Shown here: one piece after another, positions 9,925 to 19,029 of the stretch
How positions within the stretch are numbered: the first letter of the stretch is position 1
Layout: every line of letters starts with the position of its first letter
Origin: an uncultured Cellvibrionales bacterium
GTDB lineage: Bacteria; Pseudomonadota; Gammaproteobacteria; Pseudomonadales; Cellvibrionaceae
DNA: 62,035 nucleotides
Reading direction: 5' to 3'
Assembly: GCA_913050115.1 (NCBI GenBank)
Contig: CAJWZU010000011.1
Location: 1 to 62,035 of the forward strand
Program-made: the position numbers and the translations under genes
Notes under the pieces: generated by a model
Seen by the model: only the letters and a program-made list of their open reading frames with translations
Told to the model about the DNA's origin: nothing
Database searches by the model: none

Positions 9925-9948
9925 GCACTGCCAGTAAACTGGCAGTGC
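9925..9948. other. Perfect hairpin between prs and rplY
   Basis: A 10-bp perfect inverted repeat (GCACTGCCAG, TAAA loop, CTGGCAGTGC) lies 71 bp after prs. No T-tract follows, so it does not look like a simple intrinsic terminator. It might stabilise the prs 3' end or act as an RNA-processing site; this is inference. Confidence 0.5.
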
Positions 9949-10026
9949 ACAACGAGCCGACAAAGGTTTCTGGTCGCGGAATCTTAGTCAAATGGCTTTA
10001 ATATTGACCATTATGAGAAATCAGTC

Positions 10027-10665
10027 ATGTCTAACGAATTTACTCTGAACGCTGAACTCCGTACTGATGAAGGCAAAGCTGCGAGCCGGCGCCTGCGTCG
10101 TCTGGAAGACAAAGTTCCAGCCATCATCTACGGCAGCAATAAAAAGCCTGTTTCTGTTTCTATCCATCACAAAGATTTCATCAAGCAGCTGGAAAACGAA
10201 GCTTTCTACGCCCACGTTGTTGAAGTTGTTGTCGACGGCAAAGCAGAGAGCGTGATCCTGAAAGACCTTCAGCGTCACCCGGCCAAAGCTATCATCATGC
10301 ACGCTGACTTCATGCGCGTATCTAAGACTAAGAAGTTCACCAAGATCGTACCGCTGCACTTCATCAACGAAGATATCAGCCCCGGCGTTAAGATTGATGG
10401 CGGCATAGTATCTCACGCAGCCAACAGCGTAGAAATTTCTACCCTGCCTGCCGATCTGCCAGCCTTCATCGAGGTTGACATGGCCGAAGTTGAATCGGGT
10501 ACCACCCTGCACATCTCTGACCTGAAGCTGCCAAAAGGCGTTACTTCTGTTGCCCTGGCACTTGGCGCTAGCCACGACCTGCCCGTTGTTTCTATCAAGA
10601 AACTTAAAGGCGCACCAATTGAAGAAGGCGAAGGCGAAGGCGAACAAGCCCCAGCCGCTGAGTAA
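10027..10665 (+). CDS. rplY: 50S ribosomal protein L25 / general stress protein Ctc
   Basis: Binds 5S rRNA in the large ribosomal subunit. At 212 aa it is the long Ctc form: an N-terminal L25 RNA-binding domain (about 1-95, FTLNAELRTDEGKAASRRLRR) plus a C-terminal TL5-type beta domain (about 100-190). The acidic tail EEGEGEGEQAPAAE is typical. It sits between prs and pth as usual. A clear intrinsic terminator follows. A 208-residue reading frame on the opposite strand is a codon-bias shadow. Confidence 0.97.
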   Translation: MSNEFTLNAELRTDEGKAASRRLRRLEDKVPAIIYGSNKKPVSVSIHHKDFIKQLENEAFYAHVVEVVVDGKAESVILKDLQRHPAKAIIMHADFMRVSKTKKFTKIVPLHFINEDISPGVKIDGGIVSHAANSVEISTLPADLPAFIEVDMAEVESGTTLHISDLKLPKGVTSVALALGASHDLPVVSIKKLKGAPIEEGEGEGEQAPAAE

Positions 10666-10687
10666 ATTTCAGCATTGTGGTAAGAAA

Positions 10688-10712
10688 AAGGCAGCTCCGG
10701 CTGCCTTTTTTT
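10688..10712 (+). terminator. rplY intrinsic terminator
   Basis: Stem AAGGCAGC / GCTGCCTT with a TCCG loop (10688-10707), then a T-run to 10712, 22 bp after the rplY stop. Separates prs-rplY from pth. Confidence 0.9.
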
Positions 10713-10878
10713 ATGTGCGGAATGAACTGGCAGCCCTGTATACAAGGGCGTATGGTATCTCGAAAATACAGCAGTAATAACCGGATAGCTGCTTTTTTGC
10801 CCTCTAAAAACTGACTGATACATAAGCCGTCATTTTTCACAGGTCAATCGCAGTGATAACAGCAATGGAATACCACCC

Positions 10879-11460
10879 ATGAGCAACATCAAACTCATCG
10901 TCGGCCTCGGCAACCCCGGAGCCGAATACGAACGCACGAGACATAACGCGGGCTTTGATTTTGTCGAAGCACTGGCACGCCAACACAACCAACCGCTCAA
11001 AGCCGAAAGTAAATTTTTTGGCCTCACCGCGCGTATCGACGTTAACGGTAGCGACATTCGCCTGCTCAATCCCAGCACATTTATGAATCGCTCCGGCCAG
11101 TCTGTTGGCGCCATCGCCAAGTTCTACAAGATAGAGCCAGAAGAAATATTAGTCGCCCATGACGAACTCGACCTAGACCCTGGCATAGCCCGCCTTAAAC
11201 AGGGTGGCGGTCATGGCGGTCATAACGGTTTGCGCGATATTATTGCAAGCCTCGGCAACAACAAAAACTTCTACCGCCTGCGACTAGGCGTTGGCCACCC
11301 GGGCAACGCCAAGCAAGTAGTAGGCTACGTTCTTAAAAAAGCGCCCCAGAGCGAGCAAACACTGATTGATGATGCCATCTATGAGTCCACCCGCGTACTC
11401 GGCGATGTGGCAAAAGGCGAGTGGAACAATGCCATGAAAGAGCTGCACACCCAAAAATAA
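10879..11460 (+). CDS. pth: Peptidyl-tRNA hydrolase
   Basis: Releases tRNA from peptidyl-tRNA that has fallen off ribosomes. The first signature, [22 protein letters not shown], contains catalytic His (about residue 23) and Asn. [11 protein letters not shown] (~67-77) and the HDELDLDPG motif with its Asp (~95) are intact. At 193 aa the length is normal. Encoded between rplY and ychF, the common arrangement. The preceding 166 bp after the rplY terminator should contain its promoter. Confidence 0.97.
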   Translation: MSNIKLIVGLGNPGAEYERTRHNAGFDFVEALARQHNQPLKAESKFFGLTARIDVNGSDIRLLNPSTFMNRSGQSVGAIAKFYKIEPEEILVAHDELDLDPGIARLKQGGGHGGHNGLRDIIASLGNNKNFYRLRLGVGHPGNAKQVVGYVLKKAPQSEQTLIDDAIYESTRVLGDVAKGEWNNAMKELHTQK

Positions 11461-11559
11461 TCGAACCATTGTAAAGCCGAGGCAGCAAGACGCGGTTTAC
11501 TGTACAATCTGCCACCAATTTTCAGCACACCGAACACTCAACATTTAACGGTATTTATC

Positions 11560-12651
11560 ATGGGTTTTAACTGCGGCATCGTCGGCCTGCCTAACGTAGG
11601 CAAATCAACACTCTTCAACGCTTTAACCAAAGCGGGCATCAGTGCCGAGAACTTCCCTTTTTGCACCATTGAGCCCAACTCTGGCATAGTTGCAGTGCCT
11701 GACCCACGCCAAGATAAGCTAGCCGAAATCGTCAAACCGGAGAAAACCATACCCACCACTATGGAATTCATCGACATTGCCGGTATTGTTGAAGGCGCCT
11801 CCAAGGGTGAGGGTCTGGGCAACAAGTTTCTCGCTAATATCCGTGAAACCGACGCTATTGCCCACGTAGTGCGCTGTTTCGAAGATGAAAACGTTATTCA
11901 TGTCGACGGCAAAATTGATCCCGCCAACGATATAGAAGTGATCAATACAGAGCTGGCACTAGCCGACCTCGACAGCATCGAAAAAGCCATCTATCGCTTT
12001 GCTAAAGCGGCCAAAGGCCGCGACGCTGATGCCATTAAAATGAAGGCGCTGTGTGAAAAAATTCTGCCACACCTCAACGAAGCCAAGCCGCTGCGCTCCT
12101 TCGAGCTCAACGAAGACGAAGTCTTGCTGCTTAAGCCGCTGAGCCTGCTCACGCTAAAGCCCACCATGTATATTGCCAACGTCGATGAAGAGGGCTTTGA
12201 AAACAACCCACATCTAGACGTTGTCAGCGCGATCGCCGCCGAAGAGGGCGCCGTACTGGTTGCCATCTGCAGCAAGCTCGAAGCTGAGATCGCTGAGCTC
12301 GACGACGATGAAGTGGCCGAATTTCTGGAAGATATGGGCATGCAAGAACCCGGCTTAAACCGCGTTATCCGGGCTGGCTACGGCCTGCTAGAACTGCACA
12401 CCTATTTCACCGCCGGCGTTAAAGAAGTGCGCGCCTGGACTGTACGCGTTGGCTCCACAGCGCCACAGGCAGCCGGTGTAATCCACTCCGATTTCGAACG
12501 CGGCTTTATTCGCGCTGAAATCACTGCCTATCAAGACTTTGTAGACAACGATGGCGAGAACGGCGCCAAAGACGCCGGCAAGTGGCGCTTGGAAGGTAAA
12601 GATTACATAGTAGCCGACGGCGACGTAATCCACTTCCGCTTCAATGTATAG
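11560..12651 (+). CDS. ychF: Redox-regulated ATPase YchF (OLA1 family)
   Basis: An OBG-type P-loop protein that prefers ATP, binds ribosomes and modulates translation and stress responses. G1 is [14 protein letters not shown] (residues ~8-21), G3 is [18 protein letters not shown]4-like is IANVDEEG, and the C-terminal TGS domain carries [15 protein letters not shown] and [11 protein letters not shown]. The 363-residue length and the start [15 protein letters not shown] fit the family. It ends the pth-ychF pair; a long inverted repeat lies 26 bp after its stop. Confidence 0.97.
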   Translation: MGFNCGIVGLPNVGKSTLFNALTKAGISAENFPFCTIEPNSGIVAVPDPRQDKLAEIVKPEKTIPTTMEFIDIAGIVEGASKGEGLGNKFLANIRETDAIAHVVRCFEDENVIHVDGKIDPANDIEVINTELALADLDSIEKAIYRFAKAAKGRDADAIKMKALCEKILPHLNEAKPLRSFELNEDEVLLLKPLSLLTLKPTMYIANVDEEGFENNPHLDVVSAIAAEEGAVLVAICSKLEAEIAELDDDEVAEFLEDMGMQEPGLNRVIRAGYGLLELHTYFTAGVKEVRAWTVRVGSTAPQAAGVIHSDFERGFIRAEITAYQDFVDNDGENGAKDAGKWRLEGKDYIVADGDVIHFRFNV

Positions 12652-12676
12652 CTACCTTACTCGCTGATATGTCGTT

Positions 12677-12736
12677 AAAATTGGCCGCAAAACGCTCATG
12701 TATAACTTATACACTGCGCGCTTTGCGGCCAATTTT
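12677..12736. repeat. Long inverted repeat downstream of ychF
   Basis: A perfect 15-bp inverted repeat (AAAATTGGCCGCAAA at 12677-12691, complement at 12722-12736) surrounds a 30-nt loop that contains a second inverted pair, GTATA-ACT-TATAC. The arm ends in TTTT, so it could act as a bidirectional terminator, but it is longer than typical. Function not certain. Confidence 0.6.
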
Positions 12737-12902
12737 GCCTAGTCTCAGCTTCGACGCCAACGCTATAGCCGCAGCTCAATTCTATTTTCGATGAATGCTA
12801 AATTGAAAGAAAAGAGATAGATTAAAGTAAAAGGCACGACAACACTATTGACAGCAAGGGCCTGTATATGGAAAATACGCGCCCTCGCTTAGGCGAGATT
12901 GT

Positions 12903-12979
12903 GGCTAGGTAGCTCAGCTGGTTAGAGCACAGCATTCATAATGCTGGGGTCGCGTGTTCAAGTCACGCTCTAGCTACCA
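12903..12979 (+). tRNA. tRNA-Met (elongator, anticodon CAT)
   Basis: A 77-nt tRNA with acceptor GGCTAGG pairing with TCTAGCT (two wobbles), an anticodon arm CAGCA-TTCATAA-TGCTG giving CAT, a T arm GCGTGTTCAAGTCACGC and an encoded CCA. Overall it resembles E. coli elongator tRNA-Met; tRNA-Ile2 (lysidine-modified CAT) is less likely. Its 3' half is partly duplicated twice downstream. Confidence 0.93.
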
Positions 12980-13290
12980 TATATTAAAAAAATCCCGATA
13001 AGTTCATTCTTAGCGGGATTTTTTTTGCCTAGAATCTGGCAAAAGAGAACTGCACAGCATTCAGCCCGTAACTTCCGGAATCGCCCGCCCAAGTCACGCT
13101 CTAGCTACCATATATTAAAAAAATCCCGATAAGTTCATTCTTAGCGGGATTTTTTTTGCCTAGAATCTGGCAAAAGAGAACTGCACAGCATTCAGCCCGT
13201 AACTTCCGGAATCGCCCGCCCAAGTCACGCTCTAGCTACCATCTATTCAAAAAATCCCGATAAGTTCATTCTTAGCGGGATTTTTTGCCT
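12961..13290 (+). repeat. 131-bp tandem repeats of tRNA-Met 3' half plus terminator
   Basis: The block AGTCACGCTCTAGCTACCA, the terminator and a following spacer starting at 12961 is repeated at 13092 and 13223, exactly 131 bp apart. The spacer carries GCACAGCATTCA, matching the 5' side of the tRNA anticodon arm, followed by diverged sequence that replaces the other arm, so each later copy is a degenerate tRNA fragment keeping the 3' end. The second unit is almost identical to the first; the third is truncated after the terminator. This looks like tandem duplication at a tRNA 3' end; whether an integrase was involved cannot be seen. Confidence 0.85.
12991..13026 (+). terminator. tRNA-Met terminator (first of three copies)
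   Basis: Imperfect stem AATCCCGATAAG / CTTAGCGGGATT with a TTCATT loop and a T-run. Copies recur at 13122-13157 and 13253-13286 with a 131-bp period. Confidence 0.88.
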
Positions 13291-13500
13291 CGACATTAAG
13301 CTAAAAGACCACCACAGATACTGGCAATACCAGTAAGGCAGAATCAATCACCGACTCGAGTGCTTGGCTATTCTGGCCCGCTAACCACCTGTAACACTCA
13401 GGTGTTCCGCTTTAACCCATGTCGGACTATAGATTTTTAACCTTTAACCTACCCCTAGTCACACTCTCTTTAAGCCCATAGAATCAGAACATTCGATTAA

Positions 13501-14274
13501 ATGGATTCGTTCATGGACACGACTACCGGCAACACCACACATCTGTCTAGAACCAGCCTAAGTAACGTCCTGCTGGCGTGCGGTTTAATCCTCAGCATGC
13601 TGGTCAGCGGCGGCTGCAGCCACACTCTGAAAAATAAAGGTCCCAGCAGCAGTTCGCTCGATTTTAACGACTTCGGCAAGAGCACCATCGACCAAATTAC
13701 CGAAATGCATGTATTGGAGCTGCGTGATCTGACCCGCTCGTTGATGATCAAGCTGTACAAACGCAACCCGCGTGAGTTGCGCAAGCAGCCCAGAGTCAAT
13801 ATCGAGTCTCGGCTAGCGCAGCTGTATAACGGCAGCCAGACTTATATTTTTAAAGAGTTAAATAAAAAAACGGGCACCGAGGCGGTGCAGCTTGCCTTTG
13901 ATAAAAAGTTTCACGGCGACCGAGTGTTCGCGCTAATAGTGGGAATAAAAAGCATGCTACATGCCAGCTACAACTACCGCACCGAGTTTTACTATTTTGA
14001 TAGCGTCGACCAGCAAGAACTCTATGACAGCGCCCGCAATTTAGAGATCATTAACTGGCGCTTACTCACTTGCATGGACCACGACAATCAACCGTTGATT
14101 TACAGCAATAGCTATCTAAAAACCAACCCCAACCTGAGTTATGAGCGATTATTTAGCAAAATGATAGCCAACCAAGACATGATGGCTAAAATTGTGGCCG
14201 ATAGAACCAACCGGACAATTATTAGCGTGGCACAAAGTGCCGCCTCAACCCTGCTAATCCCTATCGGCATTTAA
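13501..14274 (+). CDS. Hypothetical lipoprotein
   Basis: I do not recognise the family. The 257-residue product has an N-terminal hydrophobic segment (VLLACGLILSMLVSGGC) ending in a convincing lipobox with Cys near residue 39, so it is probably a membrane-anchored periplasmic protein. The mature part is mixed alpha/beta and rich in charged residues (HVLELRDLTRSLMIKLYKRNPRELRK), with the C-terminal stretch RTIISVAQSAASTLLIPIGI being hydrophobic. The start could be the ATG at 13501 or 13513; neither has a strong ribosome-binding site. It stands alone between the tRNA-Met repeats and a 730-bp gap. Confidence 0.7.
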   Translation: MDSFMDTTTGNTTHLSRTSLSNVLLACGLILSMLVSGGCSHTLKNKGPSSSSLDFNDFGKSTIDQITEMHVLELRDLTRSLMIKLYKRNPRELRKQPRVNIESRLAQLYNGSQTYIFKELNKKTGTEAVQLAFDKKFHGDRVFALIVGIKSMLHASYNYRTEFYYFDSVDQQELYDSARNLEIINWRLLTCMDHDNQPLIYSNSYLKTNPNLSYERLFSKMIANQDMMAKIVADRTNRTIISVAQSAASTLLIPIGI

Positions 14275-15006
14275 CGGCTCACACGAGCAGAGCATTAATT
14301 AACAGCATGGCTCTGCATGGACATGATTTTTATCGATAGGAATATACTGCTGCCCCCATGCGAAAGCCTTAACTATTGCCGGGGCGCTGGTAGCTCTTGC
14401 GTATATTGGGTTGGTCCTTTTTATGCGTCATCAACAAAACTTCATTCGCCTTAACCGATTCTTCTTATCGCACATAAAGTTGCACCCGCAGCAAAGCAAT
14501 GGCAGGAGTAGATTCTGGCGCGCGCTCTCGTTCAGGCATATCAACCAAAGATCTTATCTCACCGGTTAAATTACACAGATTCTCACTAAGCAAGTTACAT
14601 TATCGCACCCGTTCGCCCATCAAAGTCTCGCCCGAGAGAGTCTATTCAATCGCCTGATTACTTATAGATACAGCAGAGCTATTTCTGGCAGCGGTCACAG
14701 CAAGACCAGCGCAACCCGTAGTAATATTTCTCCAAACCTGTGCGGGCTAATGGCATTTGCCTTCTCTGAATTTTCATATGAACACGCCCTTTCTGGCCGC
14801 TATCCAGCACAGCGCTCATTGGCAAAATCAATCAACAGAGAAGATTTAACCAAAACTAACCGTTATCTAGCTGTTTTCAGTCATTCCCCTCTCTTAATAA
14901 ACGACTTATTTATCAACTTCAGGCTATCAGAGGCTATAATGATTCGCATTTGCCAGCGGTCTCGCGCCCGCCAGCCACATTTTCAGTCAACACAGAGGTA
15001 AAAACT
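14275..15006. other. Gap without a recognised gene
   Basis: Short frames here (for example 14750-15001, plus) have no family resemblance or ribosome-binding site. A GCAGAGC/GCTCTGC-type inverted pair just after the lipoprotein gene (about 14286-14316) might be a weak terminator. Otherwise I see nothing. Confidence 0.5.
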
Positions 15007-16281
15007 TTGAACTTAGATCAAGCCACCCAAGACCAACTTAAGCAATGGGAAACAGAACTGGCCGCCGATTACCAGGCCATTATTGATCAGAAGCTGAGCC
15101 TAGATTTGACCCGCGGCAAACCTTCCTCCGAGCAGTTAAGCCTGTCCGATGCTCTAGACGGCTTGCTCAAAGGTAATTACAAAGGTGCCGACGGTACCGA
15201 CGTACGTAACTACGGCGGTCTAGACGGTCTACCCGAAGCCAAGCAACTGGGCGCCAATTTGATGGGTGTTGATGCTGCCGATGTACTGGTGGGTGGTAAT
15301 GCCAGCCTGACGTTAATGTTTCAGGCCATGCTGACCGCTAACAATTTTGGCCTCAGCGGCGCCGATAGCGCTTGGAATAAAGAAGACAATGTAAAATTCA
15401 TCTGCCCAGTACCCGGCTACGACCGTCACTACACCGTGTGCGAGCAGCTCGGTATCGACATGATCACTGTCGATATGACCGCTAATGGCCCAGACATGGA
15501 CGCGGTAGAAGCACTGATCAAAGCCGACAGCAGCATCAAGGGTATCTGGTGTGTGCCCAAGTACTCCAACCCGACTGGGGTAATTTACTCAGATGAGACT
15601 GTGGACCGCATAGCCGCCTTAGGTAAGATCGCTGGCGCTAATTTCCGCGTATTCTGGGACAATGCCTACTCAGTACACGATCTGGGTGAATTTAAGCCGC
15701 TAGCCTCAATTAAAGACGCCTGCAGTAAGCACGGCACTGAAGATTCAGTACTGCAATTCGGGTCTACCTCCAAGATCACTTTTGCCGGTGCCGGCGTCGC
15801 TTTTATGGCCGCATCAGCGGCTAATTTGGTCGGATTCAAGAAGGTGCTTGGCACTTTGACCATCGGTCCTGACAAGGTAAATCAGCTGCGCACCGTCGCT
15901 CTGTTACCTAATAAAGACGCACTGCTCGGCCATATGCAAAAGCATGCTGAAGTGCTAGCACCGCGCTTTGCCGCTGTACTTGAAAGCCTTGCCGCCAACT
16001 TCGGTGACAACGACATGGGCAGTTGGGAAAGCCCTGAGGGCGGCTACTTTGTCTCCTTCGACACTCGTCCAGGCGTTGCGGTTGCCGCCGCTAAGCTGTC
16101 TGCGGATGCGGGTGTTAAGTTGACTCCAGCAGGCGCTACCTTTCCGTATGGCAAGGACCCAGCCAACTGCAACATCCGCATCGCGCCATCGGTTCCGACT
16201 CTAGCGGAAGTAGAAGCGGCGATGAAAGTGTTTGCAGTGTGCGTGAAGTTGGCCAGTGTGCGAGTCGCTATAGCTGCTTAA
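15007..16281 (+). CDS. Class I-gamma aspartate-aminotransferase-like PLP enzyme
   Basis: A fold-type I pyridoxal-phosphate aminotransferase of the Asp_aminotransf group (Pfam PF12897), probably aspartate aminotransferase. Features are LDLTRGKPSSEQLSLSD, YGGLDGLPEAKQLGANLMG, the PLP-contact CVPKYSNPTGVIYSDE (NPTG) and the lysine motif FGSTSKITFAGAGVAFM. I choose TTG at 15007, preceded by AGAGG at a suitable distance; TTG at 14950 would add 19 residues. About 424 aa. The last ~15 residues (KLASVRVAIAA) look less conserved, and a heptamer microsatellite begins at the stop codon, so the C-terminus may have been altered by slippage. Monocistronic, with a terminator shared with the convergent CYTH gene. 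Confidence 0.85.
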   Translation: MNLDQATQDQLKQWETELAADYQAIIDQKLSLDLTRGKPSSEQLSLSDALDGLLKGNYKGADGTDVRNYGGLDGLPEAKQLGANLMGVDAADVLVGGNASLTLMFQAMLTANNFGLSGADSAWNKEDNVKFICPVPGYDRHYTVCEQLGIDMITVDMTANGPDMDAVEALIKADSSIKGIWCVPKYSNPTGVIYSDETVDRIAALGKIAGANFRVFWDNAYSVHDLGEFKPLASIKDACSKHGTEDSVLQFGSTSKITFAGAGVAFMAASAANLVGFKKVLGTLTIGPDKVNQLRTVALLPNKDALLGHMQKHAEVLAPRFAAVLESLAANFGDNDMGSWESPEGGYFVSFDTRPGVAVAAAKLSADAGVKLTPAGATFPYGKDPANCNIRIAPSVPTLAEVEAAMKVFAVCVKLASVRVAIAA

Positions 16282-16332
16282 GATGCTAGATGCTAGATGC
16301 TAGATGCTAGATGCTAGATGCTAGATGCTAGA
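16281..16332. repeat. Heptanucleotide microsatellite (AGATGCT)7.4
   Basis: Perfect tandem copies of AGATGCT run for 52 bp, starting with the last base of the aminotransferase stop codon. The unit contains TAG in one frame. Such a tract can change copy number by slipped-strand mispairing; here it is 3' of the gene and before its terminator, so an effect on mRNA stability rather than on the reading frame is possible. Confidence 0.95.
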
Positions 16333-16341
16333 AAAGATCAT

Positions 16342-16377
16342 AAAAAACCCGCAACTCGCAAGAGTTGCGGGTTTTTT
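16342..16377. terminator. Bidirectional terminator between convergent genes
   Basis: AAAAAACCCGCAACTC, loop GCAA, GAGTTGCGGGTTTTTT: a perfect stem with an A-run on one side and T-run on the other, serving both the aminotransferase (plus) and the CYTH gene (minus). Confidence 0.92.
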
Positions 16378-16399
16378 ATTTCAACGTTAACCGAAAGTA

Positions 16400-16870
16400 T
16401 TACCAAGACGTGAACGGGGTCTTCACCAAGCTCGAATTGTAATACCGAGCATCACCAGTGACTTCCAGCGCCAACCACTCGGGTCGCGCAAATGTTTCAT
16501 CCTCGGCAGTTAGCTCAACCTCGGCCACCAGTAAGCCTTGATTGTCACCATTAAATATATCCAGCTCAAAAACATGTGAGCCCAGTGGTATTTCATAGCG
16601 CACCTTCTCAACCGTTGGTACCACACACAGCTCGGCAATCATCTGTTCGGCGTCAGCCAGCGGAATAGCGTATTCAAACTCCAGTCGGGAAGTACCGGTA
16701 GCATTATTTTCGCCCTTAATAGTGAGAAAGGCGCGCTCACCTTTGAGTCGTACACGAGTAACAGTGTTATTACTGGAGGGCAGGTAGCCCTGCTTTATGG
16801 CAATACCGACCGGCAGATCTGGCAACAGATCCATGCTTACTAGAAATTTACGCTCGATTTCAACAGCCAT
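16400..16870 (-). CDS. CYTH-domain protein (inorganic triphosphatase-like)
   Basis: A 156-residue stand-alone CYTH (CyaB/thiamine triphosphatase) domain. The signature ExExK is at residues 4-8 (VEIERKFLV), followed by alternating basic strands TVTRVRLKGERAFLTIKG and acidic strands FELDIFNG and LLVAEVELTAED that line the metal-triphosphate tunnel. Stand-alone bacterial CYTH proteins studied so far hydrolyse inorganic triphosphate; adenylate cyclase activity (class IV) is less likely. It is upstream of, and convergent with, the aminotransferase and may be preceded on the same strand by DUF1820, from which it is separated by a terminator. Confidence 0.88.
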   Translation of the reverse strand: MAVEIERKFLVSMDLLPDLPVGIAIKQGYLPSSNNTVTRVRLKGERAFLTIKGENNATGTSRLEFEYAIPLADAEQMIAELCVVPTVEKVRYEIPLGSHVFELDIFNGDNQGLLVAEVELTAEDETFARPEWLALEVTGDARYYNSSLVKTPFTSW

Positions 16871-16898
16871 TACTTTCCCTTAGTGCGTACTGCAGATA

Positions 16899-16933
16899 CA
16901 AAAAACCCGCTATATTGACGAAATATAGCGGGT
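16899..16933 (-). terminator. Terminator of the DUF1820 gene
   Basis: ACCCGCTATATT / AATATAGCGGGT stem (16905-16916 and 16922-16933); the A-run at 16899-16905 is the T-run on the minus strand. Confidence 0.88.
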
Positions 16934-16950
16934 CTGTGATAAAGAAATTT

Positions 16951-17295
16951 TTACTCACCCAAAGGCGGTTTGATACCCGGCATTGGGAATTTGGCAATTT
17001 TGCTACCGGCGCCTACCGCGCCACCCTTCACCTCGGTCACCTTAACCTCGCCCTCTTTCTCCACCTCGTCGATACGAACGATAGCATGCATAGGGATATA
17101 GGTGCGCTTAACGCCGGCAAACTCGTTTTTCAGTTTTTCCTCGGCGGGGTCTACCAGCAGCTGCGAACGCTCGCCAAAGACCAACTCTTCAACCTCGATA
17201 AAACCGTACATTTCGCTTTGAAAAATAGCGCGGGCGAAGATCTCAAAGACTTCGTCTTGATTAAGGAAAATCACCTTAAAAACGGGTTTATTCAT
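16951..17295 (-). CDS. DUF1820 family protein
   Basis: A small conserved cytoplasmic protein of unknown function, common in Pseudomonas and relatives. The body VFKVIFLNQDEVFEIFARAIFQSEMYGFIEVEELVFGE, DPAEEKLKNEFAGVKRTYIPMHAIVRIDEVEKEG matches DUF1820 closely. I start at MNKPVFKV (17295), which matches the usual family N-terminus; the longer open frame to 17358 adds 21 residues with no ribosome-binding site. About 114 aa. It is divergent from miaB, the arrangement I recall for Pseudomonas, with a 181-bp shared promoter region. Confidence 0.88.
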   Translation of the reverse strand: MNKPVFKVIFLNQDEVFEIFARAIFQSEMYGFIEVEELVFGERSQLLVDPAEEKLKNEFAGVKRTYIPMHAIVRIDEVEKEGEVKVTEVKGGAVGAGSKIAKFPMPGIKPPLGE

Positions 17296-17476
17296 ATTGG
17301 GCTGCCGATAGTGCATTTGCGGAACAACATAATAGCATTCTTTATCGGACCACTTCACAAACCTGATGGTGGGTTTTATCTCGCTCTATGGCTATAATGC
17401 GCCCCCACTACGAAACTGGCTAGTTTTTGAACACTTAGCCAAGCAAGATCGCACCATTTGAACAGCAGGTATACAA

Positions 17477-18850
17477 ATGTCAGTCGCAGAGAAAGCCGTT
17501 AAGAAACTTTTTATTAAGACCCACGGCTGCCAAATGAACGAATACGATTCCAATCGTATGCGCGACCTGCTCGGTGATTCCCACCGCATGGAACCCACTG
17601 ACGACCCTGAAGATGCAGATGTCATCTTAATTAACACCTGTTCTATTCGCGAAAAAGCGCAGGAAAAACTGTTTCATCAACTCGGTCGCTGGAAGCATCT
17701 TAAAAAGAAAAAACCCAATTTGGTAATTGGTGTGGGCGGTTGTGTCGCCAGTCAGGAAGGCGATGCCATCGCCAAGCGGGCGCCCTACGTCGACCTTATT
17801 TTTGGCCCACAGACCCTGCATCGCCTGCCAGAAATGATCGACACACCGAAAAAAAATGGCTCGGCTGTGGTCGATATCAGTTTTCCTGAGATCGAAAAAT
17901 TCGACCACCTACCCAAGCCAGAAGCGGATGGTGTCAGCGCCTTCGTATCTATTATGGAAGGCTGTTCCAAATACTGTACTTTCTGCGTAGTGCCCTACAC
18001 CCGTGGCGAAGAAGTCAGTCGCCCGGTAGACGATGTATTAGCAGAGATTGCGCATTTAGCCGGTCAAGGCGTGCGCGAAGTCAACTTGCTGGGCCAAAAC
18101 GTTAACGCCTATCGCGGCGATTCCGTCGACGCTTCAGGGGTAGGGCATATGGTCGACTTAGCCGAGCTGATTACCGCAGTCGCGGCCATCGACGGCATCG
18201 ACCGCATTCGCTTCACCACCAGTCACCCAGTGGAATTCAGCGATGCTTTAATCGATGTGTACAATGAGGTGCCGGAGCTGGTAAGCCATATCCACTTGCC
18301 CGTGCAAAGTGGTTCCGATCGCATATTAATGGCGATGAAACGCGGCCATACGGTGCTGGAATACAAATCAAAGCTGCGCCGCTTGAAAAAAATTCGTCCC
18401 GATATCTGCTTCTCTTCCGACTTTATCATCGGCTTTCCCGGTGAGACCGATGCCGATTTCGAGAAGACTATGGACCTGATTCAAGCCATGGACTTCGACC
18501 TGTCGTTCAGTTTTATTTACAGCAAACGTCCTGGCACACCTGCCTCGGACCTGCCCGACGCTACCAGCGAAACCACCAAGAAGCTGCGTCTGAAAATCTT
18601 ACAAGAACGCATCAGCCAGCAGGCTATGGACATCGCCCGCAAGATGGTCGGTAACACCGAGCGCATATTGGTCAGCGGCTACTCAAGAAAAGATCCGGGA
18701 CAACTGTCAGGTCGCACCCAAAACAACCGCGTGGTTAATTTCCGCTGCGACCAGCCCGAACTTATCGGCAAGTTTGCTGATATTGTAATTGAAGAGGCAC
18801 TGAACAACTCATTACGCGGCACACTAGTAGGCTCGGAACTAGATGATTAA
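17477..18850 (+). CDS. miaB: tRNA-2-methylthio-N6-dimethylallyladenosine synthase MiaB
   Basis: A radical-SAM methylthiotransferase that converts i6A37 to ms2i6A37 in tRNAs reading U-starting codons. The N-terminal MTTase domain has its three cluster cysteines ([33 protein letters not shown]). The radical-SAM motif CxxxCxxC is [20 protein letters not shown] near residues 156-165, and a C-terminal TRAM domain follows (~380-445). 457 aa is normal. It is the first gene of miaB-ybeZ-ybeY-ybeX-lnt. Confidence 0.98.
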   Translation: MSVAEKAVKKLFIKTHGCQMNEYDSNRMRDLLGDSHRMEPTDDPEDADVILINTCSIREKAQEKLFHQLGRWKHLKKKKPNLVIGVGGCVASQEGDAIAKRAPYVDLIFGPQTLHRLPEMIDTPKKNGSAVVDISFPEIEKFDHLPKPEADGVSAFVSIMEGCSKYCTFCVVPYTRGEEVSRPVDDVLAEIAHLAGQGVREVNLLGQNVNAYRGDSVDASGVGHMVDLAELITAVAAIDGIDRIRFTTSHPVEFSDALIDVYNEVPELVSHIHLPVQSGSDRILMAMKRGHTVLEYKSKLRRLKKIRPDICFSSDFIIGFPGETDADFEKTMDLIQAMDFDLSFSFIYSKRPGTPASDLPDATSETTKKLRLKILQERISQQAMDIARKMVGNTERILVSGYSRKDPGQLSGRTQNNRVVNFRCDQPELIGKFADIVIEEALNNSLRGTLVGSELDD

Positions 18851-19029
18851 ATCGCTAGGGTGGTATGGCGTTTTACATGTACGCCCAATATATTGAGCAA
18901 ATCCGTGTGCCTCGGCAATGCCCATTTTAGCTAATGTAATAAAAGCACCTAACTCTCATAACCTAAATAGCCTTTTCCCTCCGCACGGATTGCGGTACGC
19001 TTGCAGATAGGCTCTTAAAGGGAAATCAC

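Noticed and set aside
10021-10647. Long minus-strand reading frame antisense to rplY (208 codons)
   Set aside because: It mirrors the rplY coding region, lacks a ribosome-binding site and resembles no protein; it is a codon-bias shadow.
12961-13290. Possible CRISPR-like array
   Set aside because: The repeat unit is 131 bp, contains tRNA and terminator sequence, and has no unique spacers of regular length.
14750-15001. Plus-strand 83-codon frame before the aminotransferase
   Set aside because: No ribosome-binding site or homology; it overlaps the aminotransferase start region in another frame.
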